Source: Micromonospora halotolerans (GTDB lineage: Bacteria > Actinomycetota > Actinomycetes > Mycobacteriales > Micromonosporaceae). From it: a stretch of DNA of 64,000 bases. Below the pieces are notes generated by a model, which worked only from the letters and a program-made list of their open reading frames with translations, did not search any database and was not told the origin of the DNA. Where the stretch lies: the NCBI RefSeq assembly GCF_032108445.1, contig NZ_CP134876.1, forward strand, positions 4,216,001-4,280,000, given 5' to 3'. Of this stretch, positions 17,601-23,997 are shown piece by piece. Made by a program: the position numbers and the translations under genes. Each line of letters starts with the position of its first letter. Within the stretch, counting starts at the first letter, position 1.

Positions 17601-17685
17601 CGGGGAACTGCGGGCGCCACTCGTGGGTGGGTTCGGCCGCCCAGGAGGGCTCGGCCAGCTCGCGCCAGCGGTCCCAGCCGCTCAT
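11605..17685 (-). CDS. Giant low-complexity protein with C-terminal helical repeats and WG repeats
   Basis: A 2026-residue protein of unknown function. After a short aromatic start (MSGWDRWRELAEPSW) come six copies of YPVSPAGPDDLDRRR (about residues 70-165), then charged Arg/Gly/Pro repeats, a run of GPRPESV-type 8-9-residue repeats, nine copies of APLPATPVS (about 747-840), and about 700 residues of Pro/Ala/Thr linker. Residues from about 1590 form TPR-like helices (LRRTALARARLAEVLRWRGEYAEADRLF). The last 220 residues hold about five WG repeats, such as WGAVDRTGQVVVPTRY and GRWGALDRRGELLIDL. No signal peptide or membrane helix is visible, so it is probably a cytosolic scaffold. The ATG at 17685 follows a CAGGGT box by 6 bases. 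It is divergent from an ABC exporter. Confidence 0.85.
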   Translation of the reverse strand: MSGWDRWRELAEPSWAAEPTHEWRPQFPGQRYPGDIGLEYLASPAPRGRASAVGRAEVHPVSPAPGGEDAYPVSPAGPDDLDRRRGTYPVSPAGPDDLDRRRAYPVSPAGPDDLDRRRGMYPVSPAGPDDLDRRRGTYPVSPAGPDGRRGAAYPVSPAGPDDLDGRRGGRPGANGRQLEDGPRRGAPGDRFDQRWVRPESARGAAPHRPVSPAAEPGWVPEPEEYPHHAPRSGRPEQRRAPAAGRTSLPPDGAVDRREPAFDGRRTFDGRREPGLDDRRDPAFDGRAGRREADPGRRDQDMPGRGDQDFPGRRDAGAARPNGWNPDFRQPGEPRFDGPRGEPGRGYDGPPPGEPGRGLAGPRREPDWGHDGPPRGEPVRGHDGPPRGEPGRGLDGSRREPDRGHDGPPRREAAARAETYREAPEAGRRPVDPYRAEPGRYGESRPAAFRPEERREGQRPPGDRARPHHGEWPVVERRPHIEPAAYRPDERHRPTVDRPGPDARPGRPVDEAARYDGRRPESGGPRPDVVGPPPESTRRRPEPVNGRAEPVRPRPEFSGPRPESVGPRPESVGPRADSTGPRPDPVGPRVESTGPRPGSVGPRPDSVGPRPEFRPQPDGWQGRPGEPGPARPGDGWRPPVEPAARARPDDLRERPLRPDEVRQQPQPGARPDPRREAAMPAAPARPGERPDRPMAPPPPRPDDARQRPVPPTRPDEWRQPAVPTRPDDGRRPPVEPAGRPDPRRVEPIPGAPLPAMPVSDAPLPATPVSNAPLPATPVSNAPLPATPVSNAPLPVTPVSDAPLPVTPVSSPPLPATPVSGAPLPATPVSDAPLPARPVSSAPIANAPVSGVPVSGAPVSAPPVFEAPVSGRPVSGPPVSGPPISGALASGASTAQAPTSEAPTSGAPTSVAPTSGAPASGRPAGPGERPVPGDRFDRPAGPAAAPPAYPTVQPAVDGGRTGPPPQTRPVEGPAAAEAARPAPPTYPGPGVARPEHTVSRTVSAEDTRTGGAAGPRTRAEAARPTDGPATTPAGPGSPRAGGPASTPVGEDGNAPFGEVAGRPHDAAATRPAEPADGGAEAWFRASEPVSPAAAPETSAPAHANAPVSPSSGPADSPALRPMAERSDPAPEARVALRPEAAAPDRERPTSTLDVRPGSDPTSARSAEPAPAPVGPGTPSPAADARPVSGPPQPPTNVPAQPEPAPARPRSDVPGPTTPAAAPSTATATDRPAPAPWTPPVAGPSGGAAPPAAGPAPAPAGPAPAPAGPVPAAPAPSPATPVSAPPAANPDAPAPATPTPGAAASERPAPDPAAPVSGAPSPSLAGSLAAGAVAPISGPPGPDVPPHSASAPATREPATREPAATAPAVPAGQATDAADATGTAEGMPADRNPHPPTEAAVPAETSQDATPASAAPAPAPRTPDQAGVPAETAPARPAPPRTKVPTQAGVPGQAGVPGQAGVPDQTGVSAQSGVPAQVAPAPRAPEPSDVPAPAEPAQDDAAPAAAWQETAATPHEPAAATDQPDPVPGPPAVPDAPAPAPATPADVSAESTPAGAAPSADTAGPADGVAADQEAAESEPADQEADIERREARPADPEQALAAVRWRLDPETLREEAPDPAALREIRDGLTTKLGSALDNRSRARLLSLRSVASRILGELDDAVADGRLALTYAEATGELRRTALARARLAEVLRWRGEYAEADRLFAEANSPELPDRLRAVLHEHAGRSCYDQGRLTEACLHFERALDLRQGEDGELNARTTLALDAVTERAATGGFGPKPRSRETLLGGERHPVPTFDEEQELWGYADAEGELVIAHRYAEVQPFREGLAWVRRPEASRWALIDTAGAALIEANNGYRAVGSFSEGLSWVSMDGKGRWMAVDRTNIVKIPPGYEDVRPFRGGLAAVRQNGGWGAVDRTGQVVVPTRYHGLTTALADGRQVDGFTEDGLAGVELAGRRGVVDRTGRVLVPPAYPSLVVHPVAFLVADESGRWGALDRRGELLIDLEHPGRAAVVAEIDRLLADTTPVL
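15170..15446 (-). repeat. Nine 30-base repeats encoding APLPATPVS
   Basis: A 30-base unit meaning APLPxxPVSx recurs about nine times without interruption inside the giant gene and then fades into looser PVSG and PTSG triplets down to about 14950. The near identity at DNA level suggests recent expansion by slippage, so the length of this block is likely to vary between strains. Confidence 0.85.
17185..17476 (-). repeat. Six repeats of about 50 bases encoding YPVSPAGPDDLDRRR
   Basis: Six copies of a 15-17-residue unit, differing mainly in the last one or two residues (GT, A, GM, GT, AA, GG), lie near the N-terminus of the giant protein. The PVS core also occurs in the later APLPATPVS block, so the two arrays may share an origin or a ligand. 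Confidence 0.85.
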
Positions 17686-17691
17686 CGGGGG

Positions 17692-17697
17692 ACCCTG
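17692..17697 (-). promoter_or_regulatory. -10 box of the WG-repeat gene
   Basis: CAGGGT on the minus strand ends 6 bases before the ATG at 17685. It departs from TANNNT at the first base, so it is a weaker call than the others. Confidence 0.3.
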
Positions 17698-17846
17698 TCG
17701 CCGCCCGCGCGGCGCGGCCCCGGGGCCGGCTCGCGTCGCTCGCTCACGGCGATGTCACCTCGTTGGAAATTGTCGCGCTGGGCGCCCTCCGTGCCGGTAG
17801 AGTCGCCCGGTCCAGCACGTCGTGGCTGCGGAAGGAGGGTAGCGGC

Positions 17847-18698
17847 GTGGGCTCTGTCACCGCCACTGTGGCACCGCCCACGGATCCAAACGTTACCCGA
17901 TGGTTTCGGACATTCGGCGCGATAGCCGCCTCCGGTTTCCGGCGTCATGCCACCTACCGGCAGGCCGCCGTGGCGGGGGTCGTGACCAACACCGTCTTCG
18001 GCTTTCTGCGCTGCTACATCTTTCTCGCGGTGGCCGGCGCGGCCGGCACGGTGGCCGGCTACGACCGCGCCCAGCTCGGCACCTTCGTCTGGGCGGGGCA
18101 GGGGCTGCTCGCGGTGATCGCGATCTGGGGCTGGACCGACCTGGCCGACCGGATCCGGACCGGGGAGATCGCCGCCGACCTGCTCCGCCCGGTGCACCCG
18201 GTGACCAGCTACCTCGCCACCGACCTGGGCCGGGCCGGGTTCGCCTCGCTGGCCCGGCTGCTACCGCCGGTGGTGATCGGCCCGTTCTTCTTCGCGGTCT
18301 ACCTGCCCCGGCACTGGGCCACCCTGCCGCTGTTCGGGCTCTCCGTGCTGCTCTCCGTCGTGGTGTGCTTCGCCTGCCGCTACCTGGTCAACGCCACCGC
18401 GTACTGGTTGGAGGACGTCCGCGGGCCGATGATCCTCTGGACGCTGGGCTCCGGCGTGCTCGCCGGCCTCTACTTCCCGCTCGGCTTCCTCCCGAGCTGG
18501 GTGGAGGCGACGCTGCGGTACGCCACCCCGTTCCCCAGCCTGTTGCAGGTCCCGCTGGACGTGCTGGTCGAGCGGGAGCCGATGCCGACCGAGCTGCGCC
18601 TGGTCGGGCTCCAGGTCGGCTGGGCGGTGCTGCTGCTGGCGCTCTGCCGGCTCGTGCAGCGGCGGGCCGAGCACCGGCTGGTGGTGCAGGGTGGCTGA
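17847..18698 (+). CDS. ABC-2 family transporter permease (PF06182-like), first subunit
   Basis: A 283-residue membrane protein with about six helices, including ATYRQAAVAGVVTNTVFGFL, LLPPVVIGPFFFAVYLP and the GSGVLAGLYFPLGFLPSW stretch typical of the PF06182 (formerly DUF990) permeases. It forms the exporter channel with the next gene and the ATPase. The GTG at 17847 has AAGGAGGG upstream with good spacing, so the in-frame ATG at 17763 is not used. The 3' end overlaps the second permease by 8 bases. The substrate is not visible; related systems have been linked to drug, lipid or polymer export. Confidence 0.88.
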   Translation: MGSVTATVAPPTDPNVTRWFRTFGAIAASGFRRHATYRQAAVAGVVTNTVFGFLRCYIFLAVAGAAGTVAGYDRAQLGTFVWAGQGLLAVIAIWGWTDLADRIRTGEIAADLLRPVHPVTSYLATDLGRAGFASLARLLPPVVIGPFFFAVYLPRHWATLPLFGLSVLLSVVVCFACRYLVNATAYWLEDVRGPMILWTLGSGVLAGLYFPLGFLPSWVEATLRYATPFPSLLQVPLDVLVEREPMPTELRLVGLQVGWAVLLLALCRLVQRRAEHRLVVQGG

Positions 18699-19500
18699 GC
18701 CGGGCGCGCTGCGGGCGTACCGGGCGTTGCTCGGTGCGCAGGCCCGGTCGCAGGCGTCGTACCGGACCTCGTTCGCCGTCGACCTCGTCGGCAACATGGG
18801 CGCCACCGTGTTCGACGTGATGACCGTGCTGGTGCTCTTCGGGGTCACCCGGGAGCTGGGCGGGTTCACGCTCCGCGAGACCCTGGTGATCGTCGGCCTG
18901 TCGTCGTTCGCGTTCGCCACCGCCGACCTGCTGGTCGGCAACATCGAGCGACTGCCCCGGTACGTGCGTACCGGCCTCTTCGACGCGGTGCTGGTCCGGC
19001 CGCTGGCCGCGCTGCCCCAGCTGCTCCTGATGGACCTGCCGCTGCGCAAGGTCTCCCGGGCGGTCTTCGGGCTGGCCGTGCTGGTGTTCGCGCTCGCCTC
19101 GGCCGGCATCGGGTGGACGCCGGGCCGGGTGGCGCTCGCGCTGGTCGCCCCGCCGGCCGCGGTGGTCTTCTTCGCCGCGGTCTTCGTCACCACGGCCACG
19201 GTGTCGTTCTACTGGATCGACTCAGGGGAGCTGGCCAACTCCGTCACCTACGGCGGGCGCGACTTCACCTCGTACCCGGTCACCGTCTACGGCGGCTGGT
19301 TCCGCGCGCTCTTCGCGTACGGGATGGGTTTCGCCTTTGTCAGCTACCACCCGGCGCTGGCGCTGCTGGGCCGGCCCGACCCGCTGGGCCTGCCGGCCTG
19401 GGTCGGCTGGGCCTCGCCCGGCGTCGCGCTGGTCGCCGCGGCGGTCGCCGCCCTGGCCTGGCGCGTCGGGATCCGCCACTACCGGAGTACGGGGTCATGA
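18691..19500 (+). CDS. ABC-2 family transporter permease (PF06182-like), second subunit
   Basis: A 269-residue paralogue of the preceding permease, again with six hydrophobic segments. It opens with a short cytosolic helix (LRAYRALLGAQARSQASYRTSF). Characteristic stretches are RTGLFDAVLVRPLAALPQLL and GELANSVTYGGRDFTSYPVTVYGGWFRALF, the last being a strong signature of this family. It starts with GTG inside the end of the first permease and ends in an ATGA overlap with the ATPase gene, so all three are translated as one unit. Confidence 0.88.
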   Translation: MAEPGALRAYRALLGAQARSQASYRTSFAVDLVGNMGATVFDVMTVLVLFGVTRELGGFTLRETLVIVGLSSFAFATADLLVGNIERLPRYVRTGLFDAVLVRPLAALPQLLLMDLPLRKVSRAVFGLAVLVFALASAGIGWTPGRVALALVAPPAAVVFFAAVFVTTATVSFYWIDSGELANSVTYGGRDFTSYPVTVYGGWFRALFAYGMGFAFVSYHPALALLGRPDPLGLPAWVGWASPGVALVAAAVAALAWRVGIRHYRSTGS

Positions 19501-20465
19501 ACGTCATCGAGATGGACGGGCTGCGCAAGGAGTTCACCGTCCGGGTGAGGACCGGGCGGCTGCGCCGGGAGAAGCGGACGGTCACCGCGGTCGACGGGGT
19601 GGACCTGCGGGTGGAGCGGGGCGAGATGCTCGGCTACATCGGTCCGAACGGGGCCGGCAAGTCCACGACGCTGAAGATGCTCACCGGGGTGCTGATGCCC
19701 TCGGCGGGACGGGCCCGGGTCTGCGGGCTGCGGCCGGTGCCCGACCGGACCCGGCTGGCGCTGCGCATCGGCGTGGTCTTCGGGCAGCGCTCGCAGCTCT
19801 GGTGGGACCTGCCGCTGCGGGACTCGTTCGCGCTGCTGCGGCACGTCTACCGGGTGCCGTCCGGCGAGCACGCGGCCCGGCTGACCCGCTGCCGGAGCCT
19901 GCTCGACCTCGACGAGTTCCTGGACACCCCGGTCCGGCAGCTCTCCCTGGGCCAGCGGATGCGCGGTGAGTTGACCGCCGCCCTGCTGCACGGCCCCGAG
20001 GTGCTCTTCCTGGACGAGCCGACCATCGGGCTGGACGTGGTCAGCAAGCAGGCGGTCCGCGGCTTCCTGGCGGAGCTGGGCCGGGCCGGCGACACCACCC
20101 TGGTGCTCACCACCCATGACCTGGCCGACATCGAGCGGCTCTGCCGGCGTCTCGTGGTGATCGACCACGGGCGGGTGGTGCACGACGGCTCGATCGCCGC
20201 ACTGCACAGCCGGTACGGCTCCCGCCGGATGGTGGTCGCCGAGCTGGACGCCGCGCTGCCCGAGCCGCCGGTGCTGCCCGGCGCGCCGGTGCAGCGGGTG
20301 GAGGCGGACGGGCGCCGGCTGGTCTTCGCGCTGGAGTCGGCGAGCGTCGCCGAGGTGGTGGCCGGGCTGGCCGGCCTGGCCACGCTGCGGGACATCTCGA
20401 TCGTGGAGCCGGACATCGAGGAGGTCGTGGCCCGGCTCTACCGCGCCCCGGCCGAGGTGGGCTGA
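19497..20465 (+). CDS. ABC transporter ATP-binding protein (NatA/DrrA-like)
   Basis: A 322-residue ATPase that powers the two permeases. Walker A is GPNGAGKST at about residues 49-57, the Q-loop is in VVFGQRSQLWWDLP, the signature is LSLGQRMRGEL, and Walker B is VLFLDEPTIGLD followed by the H-loop TTHDLADIERL. The SQLWWDLP sequence after the Q-loop is typical of the partners of PF06182 permeases. The C-terminal 80 residues form the extra domain seen in NatA/DrrA-like exporters. The start overlaps the stop of the second permease. Confidence 0.93.
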   Translation: MNVIEMDGLRKEFTVRVRTGRLRREKRTVTAVDGVDLRVERGEMLGYIGPNGAGKSTTLKMLTGVLMPSAGRARVCGLRPVPDRTRLALRIGVVFGQRSQLWWDLPLRDSFALLRHVYRVPSGEHAARLTRCRSLLDLDEFLDTPVRQLSLGQRMRGELTAALLHGPEVLFLDEPTIGLDVVSKQAVRGFLAELGRAGDTTLVLTTHDLADIERLCRRLVVIDHGRVVHDGSIAALHSRYGSRRMVVAELDAALPEPPVLPGAPVQRVEADGRRLVFALESASVAEVVAGLAGLATLRDISIVEPDIEEVVARLYRAPAEVG

Positions 20466-20475
20466 GCGGGCCCGG

Positions 20476-21084
20476 TCAGATCTTGTCGCCGATGTTCACC
20501 TGGGGCGCCGGGGCGCGCATCTTGCGGAACGTGATCGACCGCATGATCGCGTAGAAGTAGAGCGAGCCGAGCCGCTCGGTGCTCTTGGGGAAGCGCTCGC
20601 GGACCAGCTTCTTGATCTTCCGGGTGATCAGCACCGAGTCGATCACCACGCCGAGCGCCAGCGCGCCCCACAGCACGTTCGACAGCAGCCGGACGATCGG
20701 CGGCATGGCCTGGTTGGAGCCGAGCAGCACGATCAGCGCGCCGCCGAAGAACCAGGTGCCCACCGTGCGCCGGGAGTCGACCACGTTGCGGGCCAGCAGC
20801 CGCTCCGGGCCCCGGTCGCGCGGGCCGCCCTCACGCCGGAACTCGGCCGCGGACTCGGCGCGCGCCGCGCGGCGCTGCTCCCGGGCCTCCTCCTTGGTCA
20901 GCGGACGGGCCGGGGCGGCCGGGCGGCGACCCGCGGCCGGCCGCTTCGGGGTGGTCAGCCCCAGCTCCTTCTTGCTCGGGGTGTAACCCCGGGGCTGGGC
21001 GGCGGCGGACGCCTCGTCGGTCGTCACCGGGGTGACGGACTCCTCGACGAGGTCGGTGGGCTTGCGGCGAAACAGCGACGGCAC
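20476..21084 (-). CDS. DUF3043 domain-containing membrane protein
   Basis: A 202-residue protein conserved in actinobacteria (M. tuberculosis Rv2206 is the likely counterpart, from memory). Residues 1-85 are polar and charged, with GYTPSKKELGLTTPKRPAAGR typical of DUF3043. Two membrane helices follow (TVGTWFFGGALIVLLGS and LLSNVLWGALALGVVIDSVLI), then a basic cytosolic tail (TRKIKKLVRERFPKSTERLG). Function unknown. The GTG at 21084 is 6 bases after TACCCT, supporting a leaderless start; a longer ATG start at 21120 would run into the terminator hairpin. Confidence 0.9.
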   Translation of the reverse strand: MPSLFRRKPTDLVEESVTPVTTDEASAAAQPRGYTPSKKELGLTTPKRPAAGRRPAAPARPLTKEEAREQRRAARAESAAEFRREGGPRDRGPERLLARNVVDSRRTVGTWFFGGALIVLLGSNQAMPPIVRLLSNVLWGALALGVVIDSVLITRKIKKLVRERFPKSTERLGSLYFYAIMRSITFRKMRAPAPQVNIGDKI

Positions 21085-21090
21085 GCGGCA

Positions 21091-21096
21091 AGGGTA
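21091..21096 (-). promoter_or_regulatory. -10 box of the DUF3043 gene
   Basis: TACCCT on the minus strand ends 6 bases before the GTG at 21084. It lies between that start and the murA terminator, leaving no room for a leader. Confidence 0.45.
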
Positions 21097-21106
21097 GCCA
21101 AACAGC

Positions 21107-21141
21107 CGCGCCCGGTGCACATCGCGGGTGCACCGGGCGCG
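21107..21141 (-). terminator. 14-bp perfect hairpin after murA
   Basis: CGCGCCCGGTGCAC pairs exactly with GTGCACCGGGCGCG around a 7-base loop, about 40 bases beyond the murA stop and just before the DUF3043 promoter. Confidence 0.7.
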
Positions 21142-21148
21142 ACTGCCG

Positions 21149-21169
21149 CCAGCCGAGCTGGAGTTGTCG
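21149..21169. repeat. 21-base shared 3'-flank element, copy 1
   Basis: CCAGCCGAGCTGGAGTTGTCG lies 14 bases downstream of the murA stop. The same sequence with one change (T to C) lies just after the receiver gene at 32643. Its core CCAGC/GCTGG is palindromic. Confidence 0.55.
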
Positions 21170-21183
21170 TAGCGGATGTGACG

Positions 21184-22539
21184 TCAGGGACGCTCGACGT
21201 GCGCGCCCAGGTCCGCCAGCTTGGCCTCGAAGTCCTCGTAGCCCCGGTTGATCAGGTCGACGCCGTAGACCCGGGAGGTGCCCTCGGCCGCCAGGGCCGC
21301 GATCAGGTGGCTGAAACCGGCCCGCAGGTCGGGGATCACCAGGTCGGCCGCGTGCAGCTTGCTCGGCCCGGCGATCACCGCGGAGTGCTTGAAGTTGCGG
21401 CGGCCGAAGCGGCACGGGGTGCCGCCCAGGCAGTCCCGGTAGACCTGGATGTTGGCGCCCATCGTGTTCAGCGCCTCGGTGTAGCCGAGCCGCTGCTCGT
21501 AGACCGTCTCGTGGACGATCGACAGGCCACGGGCCTGCGTGAGCGCCACGACGAGGGGCTGCTGCCAGTCGGTCATGAACCCGGGGTGGACGTCGGTCTC
21601 CAGCGCCACGGCGTTCAACTCGCCGCCCGGGTGCCAGAACCGGATGCCGCCCTCCTGGCCCGGCCCGCCGCCGCGCGGCGGGCGGAGGTCGGTGACCTCG
21701 TACTCGCCGCCGACCGAGCGGAAGATGTTCAGGAAGGTCATCATGTCGGCCTGCTGAGCGCCGAGCACCTCGACGTGCCCCCGGGTGGCCAGCGCGGCCG
21801 CCGCCCAGCTCGCGGCCTCGATCCGGTCCGGGATCGGCCGGTGGGTGTAGCCGCTGAGCCGCTTCACACCCTGGATCTCGATCACCCGGTCGGTGTGCAC
21901 CTTGATGATCGCGCCCATCTTCTGCAGCACGCAGATCAGGTCGATGATCTCGGGCTCCACGGCCGCGTTGCGCAGCTCGGTGACGCCCTCGGCCATCACC
22001 GCGGTGAGCAGCACCTGCTCGGTGGCGCCCACGCTCGGGTAGGGCAGGGCGAACTTGGTGCCGTGCAGCCCGTTGGGCGCCGACAGGTGCAGCCCCTCCG
22101 GGGTCTTGTCCACGGTCGCGCCGAACTCGCGCAGCGCCTGGAGGTGGAAGTCGATCGGGCGCGGGCCGATGTGGCAGCCGCCCAGGTCGGGGATGAAGGC
22201 GTGACCGAGCCGGTGCAGCAGCGGGCCGCAGAACAGGATCGGGATCCGGCTGGAGCCGGCGTGCACGTTGATCTGGTCGGTGCTGGCGCTCTCGACGTTG
22301 GACGGGTCGAAGACCAGCTCACCGTCCTCCTCGCCGTCGCTGACCTTGACGCCATGCAGGCCGAGCAGCCCGCGGACGACCTCCACGTCCCGGATCCGGG
22401 GCACGTCGAACAGTCGGCTGGGGGTGTCGCCCAGCAGGGCGGCCACCATCGCCTTGGACACGAGGTTCTTCGCGCCGCGCACGCGGATCCGCCCTTCGAG
22501 CGGAGTGCCTCCGTGTACGACCAGGACGTCGTCGGTCAA
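21184..22539 (-). CDS. murA: UDP-N-acetylglucosamine 1-carboxyvinyltransferase
   Basis: Transfers enolpyruvate to UDP-GlcNAc, the first committed step of peptidoglycan synthesis. The EPSP-synthase-like fold is complete. The catalytic cysteine is Cys122 in GGCHIGPRPIDFH, so the enzyme should be fosfomycin-sensitive in principle. RGAKNLVSKA near the start and HPGFMTDWQQP near the end are substrate-site motifs. The start is a judgement: the TTG at 22539 has GGAGG 5 bases upstream and gives MTDDVLVVHGG, a normal family start of 451 residues. An ATG at 22686 would add 49 unsupported residues across a likely promoter (TATGCT at 22651-22656). Actinobacteria often carry more than one MurA-like protein; whether this is the main one cannot be told. 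Confidence 0.9.
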   Translation of the reverse strand: MTDDVLVVHGGTPLEGRIRVRGAKNLVSKAMVAALLGDTPSRLFDVPRIRDVEVVRGLLGLHGVKVSDGEEDGELVFDPSNVESASTDQINVHAGSSRIPILFCGPLLHRLGHAFIPDLGGCHIGPRPIDFHLQALREFGATVDKTPEGLHLSAPNGLHGTKFALPYPSVGATEQVLLTAVMAEGVTELRNAAVEPEIIDLICVLQKMGAIIKVHTDRVIEIQGVKRLSGYTHRPIPDRIEAASWAAAALATRGHVEVLGAQQADMMTFLNIFRSVGGEYEVTDLRPPRGGGPGQEGGIRFWHPGGELNAVALETDVHPGFMTDWQQPLVVALTQARGLSIVHETVYEQRLGYTEALNTMGANIQVYRDCLGGTPCRFGRRNFKHSAVIAGPSKLHAADLVIPDLRAGFSHLIAALAAEGTSRVYGVDLINRGYEDFEAKLADLGAHVERP

Positions 22540-22679
22540 CGCAACCTCCAGCGCGTTGGTGCTGCCGTGTAGATGAGTCAGGTGCACGATCTGCATCGCT
22601 ACCCGGATGGCGGCCCCGTCAAAACGGACCGCGTGAGTCGTCGCCCCGGCAGCATAGCCCTCCGTGACGAGAATGGAAT

Positions 22680-22746
22680 CGGTCACATCACCAGTCAGGG
22701 CACGAACCGGGGATTCCGGCGCGTTTCCGTACCAGTGATGTGACCG
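22680..22746. promoter_or_regulatory. 12-bp inverted repeat between nadA and murA
   Basis: CGGTCACATCAC (22680-22691) is matched by GTGATGTGACCG (22735-22746), 43 bases apart. It lies between the nadA stop and the proposed murA promoter. It could be a nadA terminator with a long loop, or paired operator half-sites. I recognise no known operator. Confidence 0.4.
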
Positions 22747-22753
22747 AGGGTGA

Positions 22754-23929
22754 TCAGGCGCCGGGAAGGGCGAGCATCTGGTCCAGCGCGGCCCGGGCGT
22801 GTGCGGCGGTGTCCGGGTCGACGGTGATCTGGTTGACCACCCGGCCGGCGACCAGCTCCTCCAGGGCCCAGACCAGGTGCGGCAGGTCGATCCGGTTCAT
22901 CGTCGAGCAGTAGCAGACTGCCCGGTCGAGGAACATGATCTGCTTGTCCGGGTGGGCCAGCGCCAGCCGGCGGACCAGGTTCAGCTCGGTGCCGACCGCC
23001 CACGCCGAGCCGGCCGGGGCCGCCTCGATGGTCTTGATGATGTATTCGGTCGAGCCCACCTGGTCGGCGGCGTTGACGACCTCGTGCCGGCACTCCGGGT
23101 GGACCAGCACGTTGACGCCCGGCACCCGTTCGCGCACGTCGTTGACGCTGTCGAGGGTGAAGCGGCCGTGCACCGAGCAGTGCCCGCGCCAGAGGATCAT
23201 CTTCGCGTCGCGCAGCTGCTCCGGGGTCAGCCCGCCGTTCGCCTTGTGCGGGTCGTAGAGCACGCAGTCGTCCAGCGAGAAGCCCATCTCCAGGACGGCG
23301 GTGTTGCGGCCCAGGTGCTGGTCGGGGAGGAAGAGCACCTTCTGCCCCTGCTCGAACGCCCAGTCCAGCGCCCGCTTCGCGTTGGACGAGGTGCAGACCA
23401 CGCCGCCGTTCCGGCCGACGAAGCCCTTGATGTCCGCCGAGGAGTTCATGTAGGTCACCGGGACGGTGTCCGCGGCGATGCCCAGCTCGGTCAGCACGTC
23501 CCAGGCGGTCTCGACCTGCGACAGCACCGCCATGTCGGCCATCGAGCAGCCGGCGGCGAGGTCGGGCAGGATCACCTTCTGGCGGTCCGAGGTGAGGATG
23601 TCGGCGCTCTCGGCCATGAAGTGCACGCCGCAGAAGACGATGTACTCCGCGTCGGGGCGGGCCGCCGCCTCCCGGGCCAGCTTGAACGAGTCGCCGGTCA
23701 CGTCGGCGAACTGGATCACCTCGTCGCGCTGGTAGTGGTGGCCCAGCACGAAGACCTTCGTGCCGAGCGCGGCCTTCGCCGCGGCCGCCCGGGCCACCAG
23801 GTCCGGGTCGCTCGGCGCGGGGAGGTCACCTGGACACTCCACGCCACGCTCGGTGGCGGGGTCGCTGCCGCGGCCGAGGAGCAGCAGCGCAGTGGCGGTG
23901 TTGGAGGGCTCAACCCAGGTCGAAGTCAC
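22754..23929 (-). CDS. nadA: Quinolinate synthase
   Basis: Iron-sulfur enzyme condensing iminoaspartate with dihydroxyacetone phosphate to quinolinate in NAD synthesis. The 391 residues include LGHHYQRDEVIQFAD, the FCGVHFMAESADIL site, the HPECRHEVV segment and the final VCYCSTMNRIDLPHL stretch; cysteines in these three regions are the usual 4Fe-4S ligands. The N-terminal extension (TSTWVEPSNTATALLLLGRG) is typical of the longer actinobacterial form. The GTG at 23929 follows a GGGGGG run; the ATG three codons upstream is an equal alternative. nadB and nadC are not adjacent. Divergent from glycerate kinase. Confidence 0.95.
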   Translation of the reverse strand: MTSTWVEPSNTATALLLLGRGSDPATERGVECPGDLPAPSDPDLVARAAAAKAALGTKVFVLGHHYQRDEVIQFADVTGDSFKLAREAAARPDAEYIVFCGVHFMAESADILTSDRQKVILPDLAAGCSMADMAVLSQVETAWDVLTELGIAADTVPVTYMNSSADIKGFVGRNGGVVCTSSNAKRALDWAFEQGQKVLFLPDQHLGRNTAVLEMGFSLDDCVLYDPHKANGGLTPEQLRDAKMILWRGHCSVHGRFTLDSVNDVRERVPGVNVLVHPECRHEVVNAADQVGSTEYIIKTIEAAPAGSAWAVGTELNLVRRLALAHPDKQIMFLDRAVCYCSTMNRIDLPHLVWALEELVAGRVVNQITVDPDTAAHARAALDQMLALPGA

Positions 23930-23984
23930 GCCCCCCATGGTCCCACAGCGGGACGGCCGCGCGGCCGCCACGGATGTGGCCTGC

Positions 23985-23990
23985 CACACT
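23985..23990 (+). promoter_or_regulatory. -10 box of the glycerate kinase gene
   Basis: CACACT ends 7 bases before the ATG at 23998 and there is no ribosome-binding site, consistent with a leaderless transcript. It is a weak match to TANNNT. Confidence 0.3.
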
Positions 23991-23997
23991 GCTCGGC

